The notes below the pieces were generated by a model. The model was not told the origin of the DNA, ran no database searches, and worked only from the letters and a program-made list of their open reading frames with translations. DNA of 64,000 nt from an uncultured Sphingomonadaceae bacterium. Lineage in GTDB: Bacteria > Pseudomonadota > Alphaproteobacteria > Sphingomonadales > Sphingomonadaceae. Position numbers and translations under genes: made by a program. Numbering within the stretch: the stretch's first letter is position 1; every line of letters starts with the position of its first letter. Location of the stretch: assembly GCA_947489315.1 (NCBI GenBank), contig CANLCX010000002.1:248001-312000 (forward strand). The letters are read 5' to 3'. Of the stretch, positions 26,944 through 39,250 are shown one piece after another.

Positions 26944-27636
26944 ATGGCAACTTTTCGGATGAAATGGCCCAAACGTATCACAGCCAGCCTCTTGGCCGTT
27001 ATCATGCTTTATCTGGTCGCCGCCCTGTTTGGCAGCATCTTGCCCGCCAATCAATTTTGGAAAAGCCCGGATGATGGCGTAGAGTTATTCATAGAAACCA
27101 ACGGCTTGCATACCGGTATCATCATGCCGATCCGCAGCGATGTGCATGACTGGAGTGTGTTGATCCGTCCCGAGCATCTCGATGATCCAACCCAATATGG
27201 CAGTCATATCCTGGTCGGTTGGGGCCATGAAGGCGTCTATCGCAACACGGAACACTGGCAAGACCTGCGGTTCAGCGATGCCGCCAGCGCCATTTTTGGC
27301 AGCGATGAAGTCTTGCTGCACGTTTATCACCTGAACTATCCACAGGCTTATCCCCATTATCGCCGCGGCTTTAAAGTCAGCGAAGCAGAATATCGCAAGA
27401 TTGTGGATGCCATCAAAGGCCGCTTTGTTCTGGATGAGGCAGGCCAACCGACTCCCTCTTCAGGTTACGGAAAATTTGATCTATTCTACGAAGCACGTGG
27501 TCATTATTATGCCTTTTATACCTGCAATAGCTGGACGGGTGATGTTCTGCGTCAGGCCGGCATCAGAACCGGTATTTGGACCCCATTTCAGGGCGGCGTG
27601 ATGCGCTGGTTTCTGGAAGCGGAGCCGGACAACTAG
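26944..27636 (+). CDS. TIGR02117 / DUF2459 family protein
   Basis: 230 residues with one N-terminal membrane helix (ITASLLAVIMLYLVAALFG). The rest carries the family pattern VELFIETNGLHTGIIMPI, LVGWGHEGVYRNTEHW, VLLHVYHLNYP, and YTCNSWTGDVLRQAG with a conserved Cys. The Cys and His residues hint at a papain-like hydrolase fold, which is my inference. Often annotated as linked to urease by name only. AAAAGG precedes the ATG at 26944. Its stop overlaps the end of the convergent Crp gene. Confidence 0.8.
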   Translation: MATFRMKWPKRITASLLAVIMLYLVAALFGSILPANQFWKSPDDGVELFIETNGLHTGIIMPIRSDVHDWSVLIRPEHLDDPTQYGSHILVGWGHEGVYRNTEHWQDLRFSDAASAIFGSDEVLLHVYHLNYPQAYPHYRRGFKVSEAEYRKIVDAIKGRFVLDEAGQPTPSSGYGKFDLFYEARGHYYAFYTCNSWTGDVLRQAGIRTGIWTPFQGGVMRWFLEAEPDN

Positions 27637-28328
27637 TCTCGCGAAGGAAGAAGCGCATTCCAGTCCGGCACCGTGATCCGTCCATAATGGCGCTGTATCA
27701 CACCATCAGCCTCCAGCCTCCCAAGAGCCTTGCCCAGCGAAATGCGAGAAACCCCGACCAGTTCAGACAATTCCTGCTGTGTCACCGGTATCGCGACATC
27801 GCTGTCTTCTTCGCTACGCAGTTGAAGCAAAGCCTGCGAAACACGCTCGACCGTAGACAAATTTCGTCCCGCATCAATAAGGTCAAAGGCTTGCTGGACC
27901 ATATTGGCCATGGCTTTCAGCATGATACGCGCAACGCTAGAATCGGATTCAATAGCCGCCAGCAATTCCGCCTCACCTATCTCAATCAACGTAGTCTCGT
28001 TGCCAGCAATCGCGTCTACCATACGTGGGAATTCACCTAAAAAGCCCTGCTCCCCAAAACTCTCTCCTGGCCCCAACAAAGCGAACAGAGTCAGCTTTCC
28101 ATCAACCGAGTACCGACCAATTTGCACGACGCCGCTTTCAATATACCAAAATTCCCGAGCGGTATCGCCGCGTTGCAGGATGAGTTCGCCTTTTGCAAAC
28201 CGACGGACACTTCCTTGGTCCAACAAGCGGCGGCGCACATCGTCAGGCAGCACCGAGACAAACCCGGCCGCCGCGAAAGTTGATTTGGAATATTGGCGCG
28301 ATTTACCCAATTGCAAACCTCTTAGCAT
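27633..28328 (-). CDS. Crp/Fnr family transcriptional regulator
   Basis: 231 residues. An N-terminal cyclic-nucleotide-type beta barrel (KGELILQRGDTAREFWYIESG, GPGESFGEQGFLGEFPRM) is followed by a dimerisation helix and a C-terminal winged helix (PVTQQELSELVGVSRISLGKALGRLEADGVIQ). The FNR-type iron-sulfur cysteines are absent, so it is not an oxygen sensor of that kind. The ligand is unknown. It is divergent from the sterol desaturase gene, 66 bases between start codons, which makes that gene a plausible target. Confidence 0.85.
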   Translation of the reverse strand: MLRGLQLGKSRQYSKSTFAAAGFVSVLPDDVRRRLLDQGSVRRFAKGELILQRGDTAREFWYIESGVVQIGRYSVDGKLTLFALLGPGESFGEQGFLGEFPRMVDAIAGNETTLIEIGEAELLAAIESDSSVARIMLKAMANMVQQAFDLIDAGRNLSTVERVSQALLQLRSEEDSDVAIPVTQQELSELVGVSRISLGKALGRLEADGVIQRHYGRITVPDWNALLPSRD

Positions 28329-28394
28329 TTGAAAGCTCAGTTATCTGTTACAAATGATACCAGAGCAAGTACTGTTTGGATAGAAAGGATAGCG

Positions 28395-29249
28395 ATGCGA
28401 CCAGAAATCTACGCTATTCTTGGAACGTTCCTGTTCTTTGGATTGCTGGAACTATTCCGCACCAACCTATTCAACAAACCTGATCAGACCCGCAAAGATG
28501 CAATTGTTGAGATTGTCGGTTCGCTAGTGTTAACGCTACTAACACAGCCCTTCATCATTGTGTCAGCACAATTTATAATGGGCACAGCCGCCCCACAATG
28601 GGCCGGCGCACTGGCTGGTATCCCGCTAATCGCAGCAATCGCATTGTTCCTGATTTTTGACGATATGACGCAATATTGGATGCATCGGCTCACCCACCGC
28701 ATCCCGTTTTTATATAATCTGCACCGCGCGCATCATGATGCGAAATATATGAGCGTTCGTTTGGTGTACCGTAACAATATTTTCTATTATTTCCTGATGC
28801 CCAGCATTTGGCTCTCGGGTATCCTTATCTATTTGGGCCTTGGCTGGGTCTATGTCGGATTTATCGCAATCAAAATGACCGTCATTATCGCGGCACATAG
28901 CGATGTTACCTGGGACGAGCCGCTTTATAAAATTAAATGGCTGTCTCCCGTAATGTGGCTGGTGGAGAGAACCATCTCGACACCCGCAACACACCATGCC
29001 CATCACGGACGCCATATGGAAGATGGCGCGACCAATTATAAAGGCAATTACGGCAACCTTTTGTTCTTTTGGGATATCCTGTTTGGAACGGCAAAAATCA
29101 CCCGCCGTTATCCGGACAGCTATGGCGTTGAGAATCTTGCACCTGCAACCGCAGGCCAGCAACTGGCCTGGCCGCTTTTCGCCGAGAACAAGCAAGGCGG
29201 TTATGGCGTGAAAGAGCTGGCAGCCAAAGAAGCTGCGGCAAGGACATGA
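28395..29249 (+). CDS. Sterol desaturase / fatty acid hydroxylase family protein
   Basis: 284 residues with four or five membrane helices and the three histidine boxes of the di-iron family: HRLTHRIP, HRAHHDAKYM and HHAHHGRH. It should hydroxylate or desaturate a lipid (carotenoid, fatty acid or hopanoid-like) at the inner membrane; the substrate is unknown. AAGGATAG precedes the ATG at 28395. A second, longer family member is convergent to it at 29447-30601; they share the family but differ strongly in sequence. Confidence 0.88.
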   Translation: MRPEIYAILGTFLFFGLLELFRTNLFNKPDQTRKDAIVEIVGSLVLTLLTQPFIIVSAQFIMGTAAPQWAGALAGIPLIAAIALFLIFDDMTQYWMHRLTHRIPFLYNLHRAHHDAKYMSVRLVYRNNIFYYFLMPSIWLSGILIYLGLGWVYVGFIAIKMTVIIAAHSDVTWDEPLYKIKWLSPVMWLVERTISTPATHHAHHGRHMEDGATNYKGNYGNLLFFWDILFGTAKITRRYPDSYGVENLAPATAGQQLAWPLFAENKQGGYGVKELAAKEAAART

Positions 29250-29260
29250 TTTAGAGTTGG

Positions 29261-29400
29261 GTGGGGGATCAGGGCGGCTGACGGTTCGGGGGAAATTTCG
29301 TCAGCCGCCTTGGTCGTTATCTCGCCAACATGGCTATTGACCAGTTCAGGGTGGGGACCCAGGGCGACTGACGGATCGGAGGAAACGTCAGTCGCACTAA
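29261..29400 (-). ncRNA. Tandem hairpins with pyrimidine loops, candidate small RNA
   Basis: Two related stems lie between the convergent sterol desaturase genes. Stem one is GGCGGCTGACG (29273-29283) with CGTCAGCCGCC (29299-29309), 11 perfect pairs. Stem two is GCGACTGACG (29364-29373) with CGTCAGTCGC (29386-29395), 10 pairs. The bases before each are a direct repeat with 4 mismatches over 24 (29261-29284 and 29351-29374). On the minus strand the loops read TTTCCTCC and TTTCCCCC, which would pair with Shine-Dalgarno sequences. Neither stem has a T-run, so they are poor terminators. Strand is inferred from the loops; it may be processed from the 3' end of the minus-strand gene. Confidence 0.4.
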
Positions 29401-29446
29401 TTATTCCGCCCGATTATTTTGTCGATAATTTAGCTATAAATTACAC

Positions 29447-30601
29447 TTAATATTCAGGCTTCTTGCGGGTCAGCGGATAAGCAAATTGTTTCATATATCC
29501 CTTCGGCACATCTTCCGGAATCCCGTAATTTTCCGGCCATTTTGATGGCGGCAGATAAAATGTCCCGAACAGCTTGTCGATCCATGGAAAATGGATCGCA
29601 AAATTTACATCAAATGCTTCCCGCTCCAGTCCATGATGCCAGTGATGAAAACGCGGGGTGGCAACCCAATGGCCGAGCCAGTTAAAATCGCCCTTGATAT
29701 TGGCGTGTAGCAGCGACGAGTAGATATAGACGAAAGCGATATAGGCCTGAAGCACCGATGGGCTGAAACCCAGTGTCATCATTGGCAACGCGGTAATGCC
29801 TCGCAACAGGATAATCTCAATAAAATGCATCCGCGCACCGGCGAGCCAGTCCATTGACTTGGCCGAATGGTGAACCGCATGAAAGCCCCATAAAAAGGGC
29901 CAACGGTGGAACGTCCGGTGAAAGAAATATTGCACCAAATCGGTCAGGATCAACACGATCACAAATTGCAATATCCACGGGATCGAGGCGACCCCTGCGC
30001 GAAACGCATCCCAGCTGTTCGTATTGGCAACCACCACAGTGGACGGCGCCAGCGCGAGGAAGGTCAAAGCCTGCACCATCATCGAACTGATCAGATAGTA
30101 GAATAGGTCCTCCCGCCATTCGATACGAAACAGGCGTTGCGCGCGTCTATGCGGCAATATCCGTTCCAGCGGCGCGAACATCAGGCCGGTGACCACCAAA
30201 TTGACGACGAAAAAATCAAGACCAAAAAAAATGCCCCAGCTTTGGGTATCTTCTGGCTGAACATTGGCGCCGCCAAGAAAGGCTGCGGTAACTCCAATGG
30301 CAAGCGCGACAAAACCCAAAGCCTTGCGCGGGCGTAACAGCAAGCTCAACAAGGCAAGTGCGTAAGACCCCAATAGCAGTAAATGAACCGCCCCGCGAAA
30401 GCCGGCCCAATCCTTGACCGCTTGCAGCTCCGGTGTCGCGAACCATTCGGGGAAGCGCAATGCGATCACCATGGCCAGACCGGTAATCGCCATGAGCACC
30501 GCGAAAAAACCAGCCAACCAGCCACTGCCGAAGCGGCGCACCTCTGGCGGTGCCTCCAAATCCTTGGCGAGCTGCTTCAATATTCCTTGTTTTTTAGCCA
30601 C
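29447..30601 (-). CDS. Sterol desaturase family protein, long form
   Basis: 384 residues. An N-terminal part with three or four extra membrane helices (about 35-155) precedes the di-iron domain with boxes HRTFHRWPFLWGFHAVHHS and HHWHHGLERE. Same broad reaction class as the shorter neighbour, lipid hydroxylation or desaturation. I prefer GTG at 30601, which follows GGGGGT and lies 23 bases after the ligA stop; the ATG at 30655 would overlap ligA. It is therefore the last gene of the recN-HEAT-ligA transcript. Confidence 0.85.
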   Translation of the reverse strand: MAKKQGILKQLAKDLEAPPEVRRFGSGWLAGFFAVLMAITGLAMVIALRFPEWFATPELQAVKDWAGFRGAVHLLLLGSYALALLSLLLRPRKALGFVALAIGVTAAFLGGANVQPEDTQSWGIFFGLDFFVVNLVVTGLMFAPLERILPHRRAQRLFRIEWREDLFYYLISSMMVQALTFLALAPSTVVVANTNSWDAFRAGVASIPWILQFVIVLILTDLVQYFFHRTFHRWPFLWGFHAVHHSAKSMDWLAGARMHFIEIILLRGITALPMMTLGFSPSVLQAYIAFVYIYSSLLHANIKGDFNWLGHWVATPRFHHWHHGLEREAFDVNFAIHFPWIDKLFGTFYLPPSKWPENYGIPEDVPKGYMKQFAYPLTRKKPEY

Positions 30602-30624
30602 GTCTAACCCCCGCAATATTCGGC

Positions 30625-33384
<2,760 letters not shown>

Positions 33385-33385
<1 letters not shown>

Positions 33386-35049
33386 CAAACCCCCTCGAGC
33401 AAACGATCCGCCTGCGCCCTCGCCTCATCCGTTACATCTGCTCCGGACAGCATCCGGGCAATCTCTTGCCGCCGGCCTTCACTATCCAACGCATTCACAT
33501 CGGTCCGCGACACGGTGCCGTTGGAGCTTTTGTTGATCAGCATATGGGCATTACCTTTGGACGCCACTTGCGGACTATGCGTGACCACCAGCAATTGCGC
33601 GCTGTCCGACAGGCGCGATAGCCGGTCGCCAATGGCCGAAGCCACCGCGCCACCGACACCGCGATCAACCTCGTCAAAGATGATCGTCTTCGCCCCGCCC
33701 TCTTCCGCCAAGGCGACTTTCAGCGCCAATATGAACCGCGATAATTCGCCGCCCGAAGCAATTTTGCCGAGCGGTGCGAGAGGCGCGCCGGGATTGGTGG
33801 AAATCAGAAACTCGATCCGGTCCATGCCGTTCGCACCCCAACGGTCTTCTTCGAGAGGCTCCAGCAGAGTTTCAAACCGCGCTGCGTCCAGTTTCAGTGG
33901 CACCAGTTCCCCGGCAACCGCTTTGTCCAACGCCTTCGCCGCCTTGGTCCGCTTGATCCGCAAGGCTTCTGCCACTTCCACATAGGTTTGCTGGGCGGCT
34001 TTCACATTCAGCTCCAAAGCCCCCAATGATTTCCCGCCGTCGCTAATCGCTAATAGGCGCGTTTCGAGATCAATCAGCAATTGTGGCAAAGCATCGCCCT
34101 CGGCCCGATGCTTGCGAGCGAGAGCCCGCAGATCAAAGAGCCGCGTTTCCATGTCATCGAGCCGCTGCGGATCAAAGGTCAGCGCATGGGCCGCGTCATT
34201 GAGCTTTTCTTCTGCCTCGCTAGCCTCGATCACGGCGCGGTCTAGCGCTTGCAACGCCTCCGTCAGCAAAGGATGATCTTCGGCGATCCGGTCAAGCCGC
34301 CGCGCCGCCGCGCGCAACGATGCGAGACCGCCGTTTGATCCATCAAAGGCGGCTCTGATCGCCTCAAGGTCGCCGGTTAGCTTCTCGCCCTTCATCATCG
34401 TCGCACGTCCCAGGGCAAGCTCCTGCTCTTCGCCCGGCTGCGGTGCAAATTTTGAGAGTTCCGCCACGCTATGCTCGAGATATTCGCGGTCCTGTTCCGC
34501 TGCTTCTTGATCATTCAGCGCCGCTTCCAAAGCCGCTTTCGCAGACTGCCAGCCTTCAAAAGCCTGCCTGACCTTCGCGCCATCGGTGCCCGCATAAATG
34601 TCCAGCAAAGCCCGATGCCCTGCGGGATTAATCAAACCGCGATCATCATGCTGTCCATGGATTTCAATCAGCTTGCTGCCCAATTCGCGCAGCATGGTCG
34701 CAGAACAGGGCTGATCATTGACGAACGCACGGCTGCCGCCATCGGCCTTAACCGACCGTTTGATAATCAGCGGTTCACCGTGCTCTACGTCAATATCATT
34801 ATCTTGGAGATACAGCGCCAATTTGCTGCCTGCTGGTGGCGCATCGAAACTCGCTGTTACCTGAGCCTTTTGGGTGCCTTGTCGTACCAATCCACTATCA
34901 GCGCGATTGCCGAGCGCTAGGCCCAGAGAATCCAGCAGGATCGATTTACCCGCGCCGGTTTCGCCGGTCAGCACCGAAAGACCAGACCCGAATTCAAGAT
35001 CGAGCGCCTCGATAAGAACAATGTCACGAATGGAAAGGGACTGCAGCAC
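33385..35049 (-). CDS. recN: DNA repair ATPase RecN
   Basis: 554 residues of SMC-like organisation: Walker A GETGAGKSILLDSLGLALG near the start, a coiled-coil middle (about 160-370), and a C-terminal ATPase half with ASGGELSRFILALKVAL as signature and TIIFDEVDRGVGGAVA as Walker B. RecN tethers broken ends in recombinational double-strand break repair. It heads a transcript with the HEAT-like gene, ligA and a desaturase, and starts 71 bases after bamD. Confidence 0.95.
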
Positions 35050-35120
35050 AGCCCTCTCTTAAATCACGTTTATCTTAGCTGCAACGCCCATGGACATGGA
35101 TCGTGGCAATTTACATGAAA

Positions 35121-35915
35121 TCAGGTCGCGCCCTGCTTATTCCCATGCTTGTTAACCAGGTCATAGGCGCGCTCATACCATTTCGAACCGGGATAATTGG
35201 CACCCAGAACCGCAGCGGTTTTCTTCGCTTCCGAGGGTATGCCCAGCGCCAGATAGGATTCAGTCAATCGCATCAAGGCCTCAGCGGCGTGGGTCGTGGT
35301 TTCATATTTCTTGATAACAACTTTAAAACGAATCGTTGCCGCAAGCCAATTGCCACGACGCTGATAAAAGCGCCCGATTTCCATTTCTTTGCCAGCCAAA
35401 TGGTCGTTGACCAGATCCATTTTCAATGTGGCGTCGGCAGCATAGCGCGTGTTGGGATAACGGCGCGACACTTCACCCAATGTTACGAGGGCCTGTTCCG
35501 TAATCTTCTGATCCCGGGTCACATCGCTAATCTGCTCATAATAGCTCAGGGCTATCAGATAAAAAGCATAGGGCGCATCTTTGTTACCAGGATGGATGGA
35601 CAGAAAACGCCGCGAAGATTCGATCGCCTTGTTATAATCACCGGCGACATAATAGCTAAATGCGCTCATTTGCTGTGCACGGCGAGCCCATGGAGAATAG
35701 GGATGTTGGCGTTCTACCTCGTCGAACAAAGCAGCTGCGACCTTATACTGGCCGCGATCAAGCCGGTCTTTTGCGGCGTTATAAAGGGTGTTCACGTCGC
35801 GAGCGACATAGCGAGTATCTGCGCTGCCACCGCCGCCGCCGCCAAGTGCCGCACAGGCCGAAAGAGTGGTAACCGAAAGCCCCAACAGAGCCGCTTTGAT
35901 GATCATGTTTTTCAT
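35121..35915 (-). CDS. bamD: Outer membrane protein assembly factor BamD
   Basis: 264 residues. A lipoprotein signal ends in the lipobox LSAC with Cys at residue 21, then a Gly/Ser linker, then TPR-like helical pairs: YNAAKDRLDRGQYKVAAALFDEVERQHPYSPWARRAQ and similar (given by its ends). BamD is the essential periplasmic lipoprotein of the BAM complex that inserts outer membrane barrels. AAGGGAAG precedes the ATG at 35915; a longer start at 35951 would displace the signal peptide. Confidence 0.93.
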   Translation of the reverse strand: MKNMIIKAALLGLSVTTLSACAALGGGGGGSADTRYVARDVNTLYNAAKDRLDRGQYKVAAALFDEVERQHPYSPWARRAQQMSAFSYYVAGDYNKAIESSRRFLSIHPGNKDAPYAFYLIALSYYEQISDVTRDQKITEQALVTLGEVSRRYPNTRYAADATLKMDLVNDHLAGKEMEIGRFYQRRGNWLAATIRFKVVIKKYETTTHAAEALMRLTESYLALGIPSEAKKTAAVLGANYPGSKWYERAYDLVNKHGNKQGAT

Positions 35916-36012
35916 AACACTTCCCTTAACCACTAATCCGCTGCCCGCCAATAGCCTAATTATCGGCGCGGTCTATCGAATGGCGACATAACCACCTCTT
36001 GATATCTCCAAG

Positions 36013-37767
36013 ATGAACGATCAGAATAAAGACATGACAAAGGCCCCGAAAAATCCGCAAAACCCATCTTCTCAAAATAATGGCGTCGTAGTGGCCGTCG
36101 ACGGCACTGATCCATATCAGCGAGAGGAACAGACGTTTCCGACCTTGAAAGAGAGCCATCTCAACCGCATCCAATCCTTTTGTGCAAAAGAAACCCTAAA
36201 AGACGGCGCATTATTATTCGAACGCGGGCAGCGCGGCATCGATTTTTTCATCGTACTTTCCGGCGCAGTCGAAATTTTCGATACCGATAGTGACGGCAAT
36301 GCCAATGTCTTCACCGTACACCGGGAATATCAGTTTACCGGCGAGTTGGATCTGTTCAACGATCGAGAAATCTTGGTCAGCGGCCGCGCATCCGGCGTCA
36401 CCGAAGTGTTGCGATTCAAGCGCCCCGACTTTCGCCGGATGGTCGTGACAGAACCAGATATTGGCGAAATCATCATGCGCGCCTTCATCTTGCGCCGTGT
36501 CGGCTTGATCAAACATATGCAAGGCGGGGTGACAGTCATCGGACGCAAACAAGATGGTGTCACTTTGCAAATTGATCGTTTCATGACTCGCAATGGCTAC
36601 CCTCACCGAATGTTGGATATCGATGTCGATGAAGACAGTGCCAATGCAATGGAAGGATTTAGCATCAATCGTAGCGATCTACCGGTCGTCATTCTGCCCG
36701 ACGGGCGGCTGTTAAAGGCACCGTCCGACAAGGAATTGGCCGACGCACTGGGCCTTACCGAAGAATTGCACCCCGACCATGTCTATGATCTTGCTGTTAT
36801 CGGAGCCGGACCGTCCGGCTTGGCTGCCGCTGTATATGGGGCATCTGAAGGCCTAGAAACCATCATCATCGAGAAATTGGCGCCCGGCGGTCAAGCTGGC
36901 ACCAGCTCGAAGATCGAAAATTACCTCGGCTTTCCAACCGGGATATCGGGTCAGGCATTAGCCGGGCGCGCGCAGATTCAGGCACAGAAATTTGGAGCAA
37001 AGCTGGCGATTTCCCGTAATGCCATCGGGCTGGACTGCGGCGGAGAATATCACAAAATCAAATTGGAGGGCGACGAAGCGATTTGCACACGGGCTTTAGT
37101 TATCGCAACTGGCGCCAGTTACCGAAAACTTAATCTCAAAAATGATGAGAAGTTTGAAGGTCAGGGTATTCACTATGCCGCCACGCCCATGGAATCCAAA
37201 TTATGTCATGATGAGGAAGTCGCTGTGGTTGGTGGCGGAAACAGTGCCGGACAAGCGGCCATGTTCCTCTCCCAGACCGCCAAACATGTGCACCTGCTGA
37301 TCCGCAGCAAAACACTAGCGGCGAGCATGTCGAGCTATTTGATCGACCGTCTCGAGGCCTCACCTAAAGTCACTATACGATATGAAACGGCAATTACCGA
37401 ATTGATCGGTGAAAATTATCTGAAAACTCTGCGCTGGAAGGGACCGGATGGGATTGAGAATAAAGACATCCGCAATGTCTTTGTGATGATCGGTGCCGTC
37501 CCCAATACCGGATGGATTGGCGATTGCCTGCAACTCGACGATGGCGGCTTCGTCCGAACTGGCAGCGATTGCCAGGGCGAACCAACCGACAGTCCCTATA
37601 TGACTAGCCGTCCAGGCATAGTTGCCGTGGGTGATGTGCGATCCGGGTCGGTCAAGCGCGTGGCCTCCGGCGTTGGCGAGGGCTCCGTGGTGATTCAGGC
37701 TGTGCACAAATATCTGGCCGAGCAAATAGAGGCCGAGCAGGCCGAAAAACAAACCGAACCGGCGTGA
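36013..37767 (+). CDS. Cyclic-nucleotide-binding domain fused to thioredoxin reductase-like oxidoreductase
   Basis: 584 residues. Residues about 35-160 form a CRP-type cyclic-nucleotide barrel (GALLFERGQRGIDFFIVLSG, TGELDLFNDREIL). A middle stretch contains a small alpha/beta segment, and residues 255-575 are a low-molecular-weight thioredoxin-reductase-type flavoprotein: FAD loop IGAGPSGLAAAVYGA, GGQAGTSSKIENYLGFP, NADPH loop VVGGGNSAGQAAM and GVGEGSVVIQAVHKYL. The redox-active CxxC of thioredoxin reductase is missing: the homologous place reads HYAATP. It therefore may use another acceptor. It is followed by an MFS gene whose GTG start overlaps its stop. Confidence 0.85.
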   Translation: MNDQNKDMTKAPKNPQNPSSQNNGVVVAVDGTDPYQREEQTFPTLKESHLNRIQSFCAKETLKDGALLFERGQRGIDFFIVLSGAVEIFDTDSDGNANVFTVHREYQFTGELDLFNDREILVSGRASGVTEVLRFKRPDFRRMVVTEPDIGEIIMRAFILRRVGLIKHMQGGVTVIGRKQDGVTLQIDRFMTRNGYPHRMLDIDVDEDSANAMEGFSINRSDLPVVILPDGRLLKAPSDKELADALGLTEELHPDHVYDLAVIGAGPSGLAAAVYGASEGLETIIIEKLAPGGQAGTSSKIENYLGFPTGISGQALAGRAQIQAQKFGAKLAISRNAIGLDCGGEYHKIKLEGDEAICTRALVIATGASYRKLNLKNDEKFEGQGIHYAATPMESKLCHDEEVAVVGGGNSAGQAAMFLSQTAKHVHLLIRSKTLAASMSSYLIDRLEASPKVTIRYETAITELIGENYLKTLRWKGPDGIENKDIRNVFVMIGAVPNTGWIGDCLQLDDGGFVRTGSDCQGEPTDSPYMTSRPGIVAVGDVRSGSVKRVASGVGEGSVVIQAVHKYLAEQIEAEQAEKQTEPA

Positions 37768-39200
37768 CGACGGCGCTTCCTGCTCCTTGCGATGAAAGCA
37801 TCGGCTTTCAGGCAGCAGATGAAGCGTGCGAACATAAAAACGGTGTTTTGACGGCAACGATATTGGGTTCCAGCCTGGCGTTTGTGATGGGTTCGATTGT
37901 CAACGTCGCACTGCCATCCATGCAAGCTGATTTCGCGACAGATGCTCAGGGAGCGCAATGGATTATCAACAGCTATCTTTTGCCCGTCGGCGCATTGGTT
38001 TTACTCGGCGGTGCACTCGGAGATCATTATGGACGCAAGCTGGTCTTTCAAGCCGGTTTGATCGTTTTCACGCTGGCAACCATAGCCTGCGCCTTAGCGC
38101 CTAATTTCGCCACGTTGCTGGCCATGCGGGCTATTCAGGGGCTAGGTGCCGCCCTGCTCGCTCCTAACAGCCTGGCAATTATCTCCACCAGTTTCAGGGA
38201 AGCGGAACGTGGGAAGGCGATCGGGACATGGGCTGGCATGGGCGCCTTTGCGGGTGCCATTGCGCCGGTTCTTGGCGGTTGGGCGGTAGATTTGGCAAAC
38301 TGGCGCTGGGCTTTTGCTATTATCATTCCGCTCGCCATATTGGCGCTGGTCGTCAGTCACCGTTCCATTGTCGAAAGCCTAGATGGCAATGGCGAACGCT
38401 CTCCGCTGGATTGGGCCGGCGCTTTTCTGATCACCCTTGGCTTGGCGGCTTTGGTGTGGACACTGACTGCTCTGCCTCAAACGAATACGGCCAACTGGGC
38501 GAAATGGCTTGTTGGAAGCGCAACAGTGGCGACCATCGGCCTCTTTGTGATTGTTGAAAAACGCAAGCAGGATCAAGCAATGGTCCCGCTCGACCTGTTC
38601 AATACGGCCAGTTTCGCCGGTATTTCTCTGCTTACGTTGTTTTTATATGCTGCGCTGGGCGGACTATTGGTTTTATTGCCCTTTTTGCTGATCAATGCGG
38701 GCGGCTATTCGGCGACACAAACGGGTTTTGCTATCCTGCCCTTTCCGCTGACGATGGCTCTATTGTCCCGCTATGCCGGTGGCTTGAGTGATCGGTTTGG
38801 GGTGCGGGCGATATTGACAGTCGGTCCCGCCATTGTCGCGGTTGGCTTTCTCTATTTCAGCTTTCTGGACAGCATTCAGATCAATTACTGGCGAGATATA
38901 TTCCCGGCCCTTATGATTATCGCATTGGGGATGACAGCTAGTGTTGCGCCGTTAACCACCGCGGTAATGGCTAGTGTCAGCGACGAGCATGGCGGAATAG
39001 CCTCAGGCATCAATAACGCGATTTCACGATCCGCCGGGTTGATCGCGACGGCTTTGCTAGGGTTCGTATTGGTCGGCAGTGATAGCGGTAATGGCGCGTT
39101 GGTGGCAGGTTTCGCCAATGCCGCGTTGGTTGGCTCGATATTGGCACTGGTGAGCGCCATCGCGGCTTGGTTCTTAATCCGGCTGAAGACCGCCCCATAA
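37764..39200 (+). CDS. MFS drug efflux transporter, DHA2 family
   Basis: 478 residues with about 14 hydrophobic helices. The motif A variant LGGALGDHYGRKLVF and QAIQGLGAALLAPNSLAI are those of the EmrB/QacA proton-driven multidrug exporters of the inner membrane. The substrate is unknown. GTG at 37764 overlaps the preceding stop (GTGA), so it is translated with the cyclic-nucleotide/oxidoreductase fusion. A bidirectional terminator follows. Confidence 0.85.
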   Translation: MTTALPAPCDESIGFQAADEACEHKNGVLTATILGSSLAFVMGSIVNVALPSMQADFATDAQGAQWIINSYLLPVGALVLLGGALGDHYGRKLVFQAGLIVFTLATIACALAPNFATLLAMRAIQGLGAALLAPNSLAIISTSFREAERGKAIGTWAGMGAFAGAIAPVLGGWAVDLANWRWAFAIIIPLAILALVVSHRSIVESLDGNGERSPLDWAGAFLITLGLAALVWTLTALPQTNTANWAKWLVGSATVATIGLFVIVEKRKQDQAMVPLDLFNTASFAGISLLTLFLYAALGGLLVLLPFLLINAGGYSATQTGFAILPFPLTMALLSRYAGGLSDRFGVRAILTVGPAIVAVGFLYFSFLDSIQINYWRDIFPALMIIALGMTASVAPLTTAVMASVSDEHGGIASGINNAISRSAGLIATALLGFVLVGSDSGNGALVAGFANAALVGSILALVSAIAAWFLIRLKTAP

Positions 39201-39234
39201 AAAAGGGCCCCGCTTTCACGGAGCCCTTTTTCTT
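39199..39234. terminator. Bidirectional terminator between MFS gene and pnp
   Basis: AAAAAAGGGCCCCG, a short CTTTCA loop, and CGGAGCCCTTTTTC form an almost perfect stem with A-run before and T-run after, so it can stop both the plus-strand MFS transcript and the minus-strand pnp transcript. Confidence 0.8.
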
Positions 39235-39250
39235 TAATCTTTGAACAGAC

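Noticed and set aside
29261-29400. Hairpins as bidirectional terminator of convergent genes
   Set aside because: Neither stem is followed by a T-run on either strand; the duplicated loops fit an RNA function better. Still possible.
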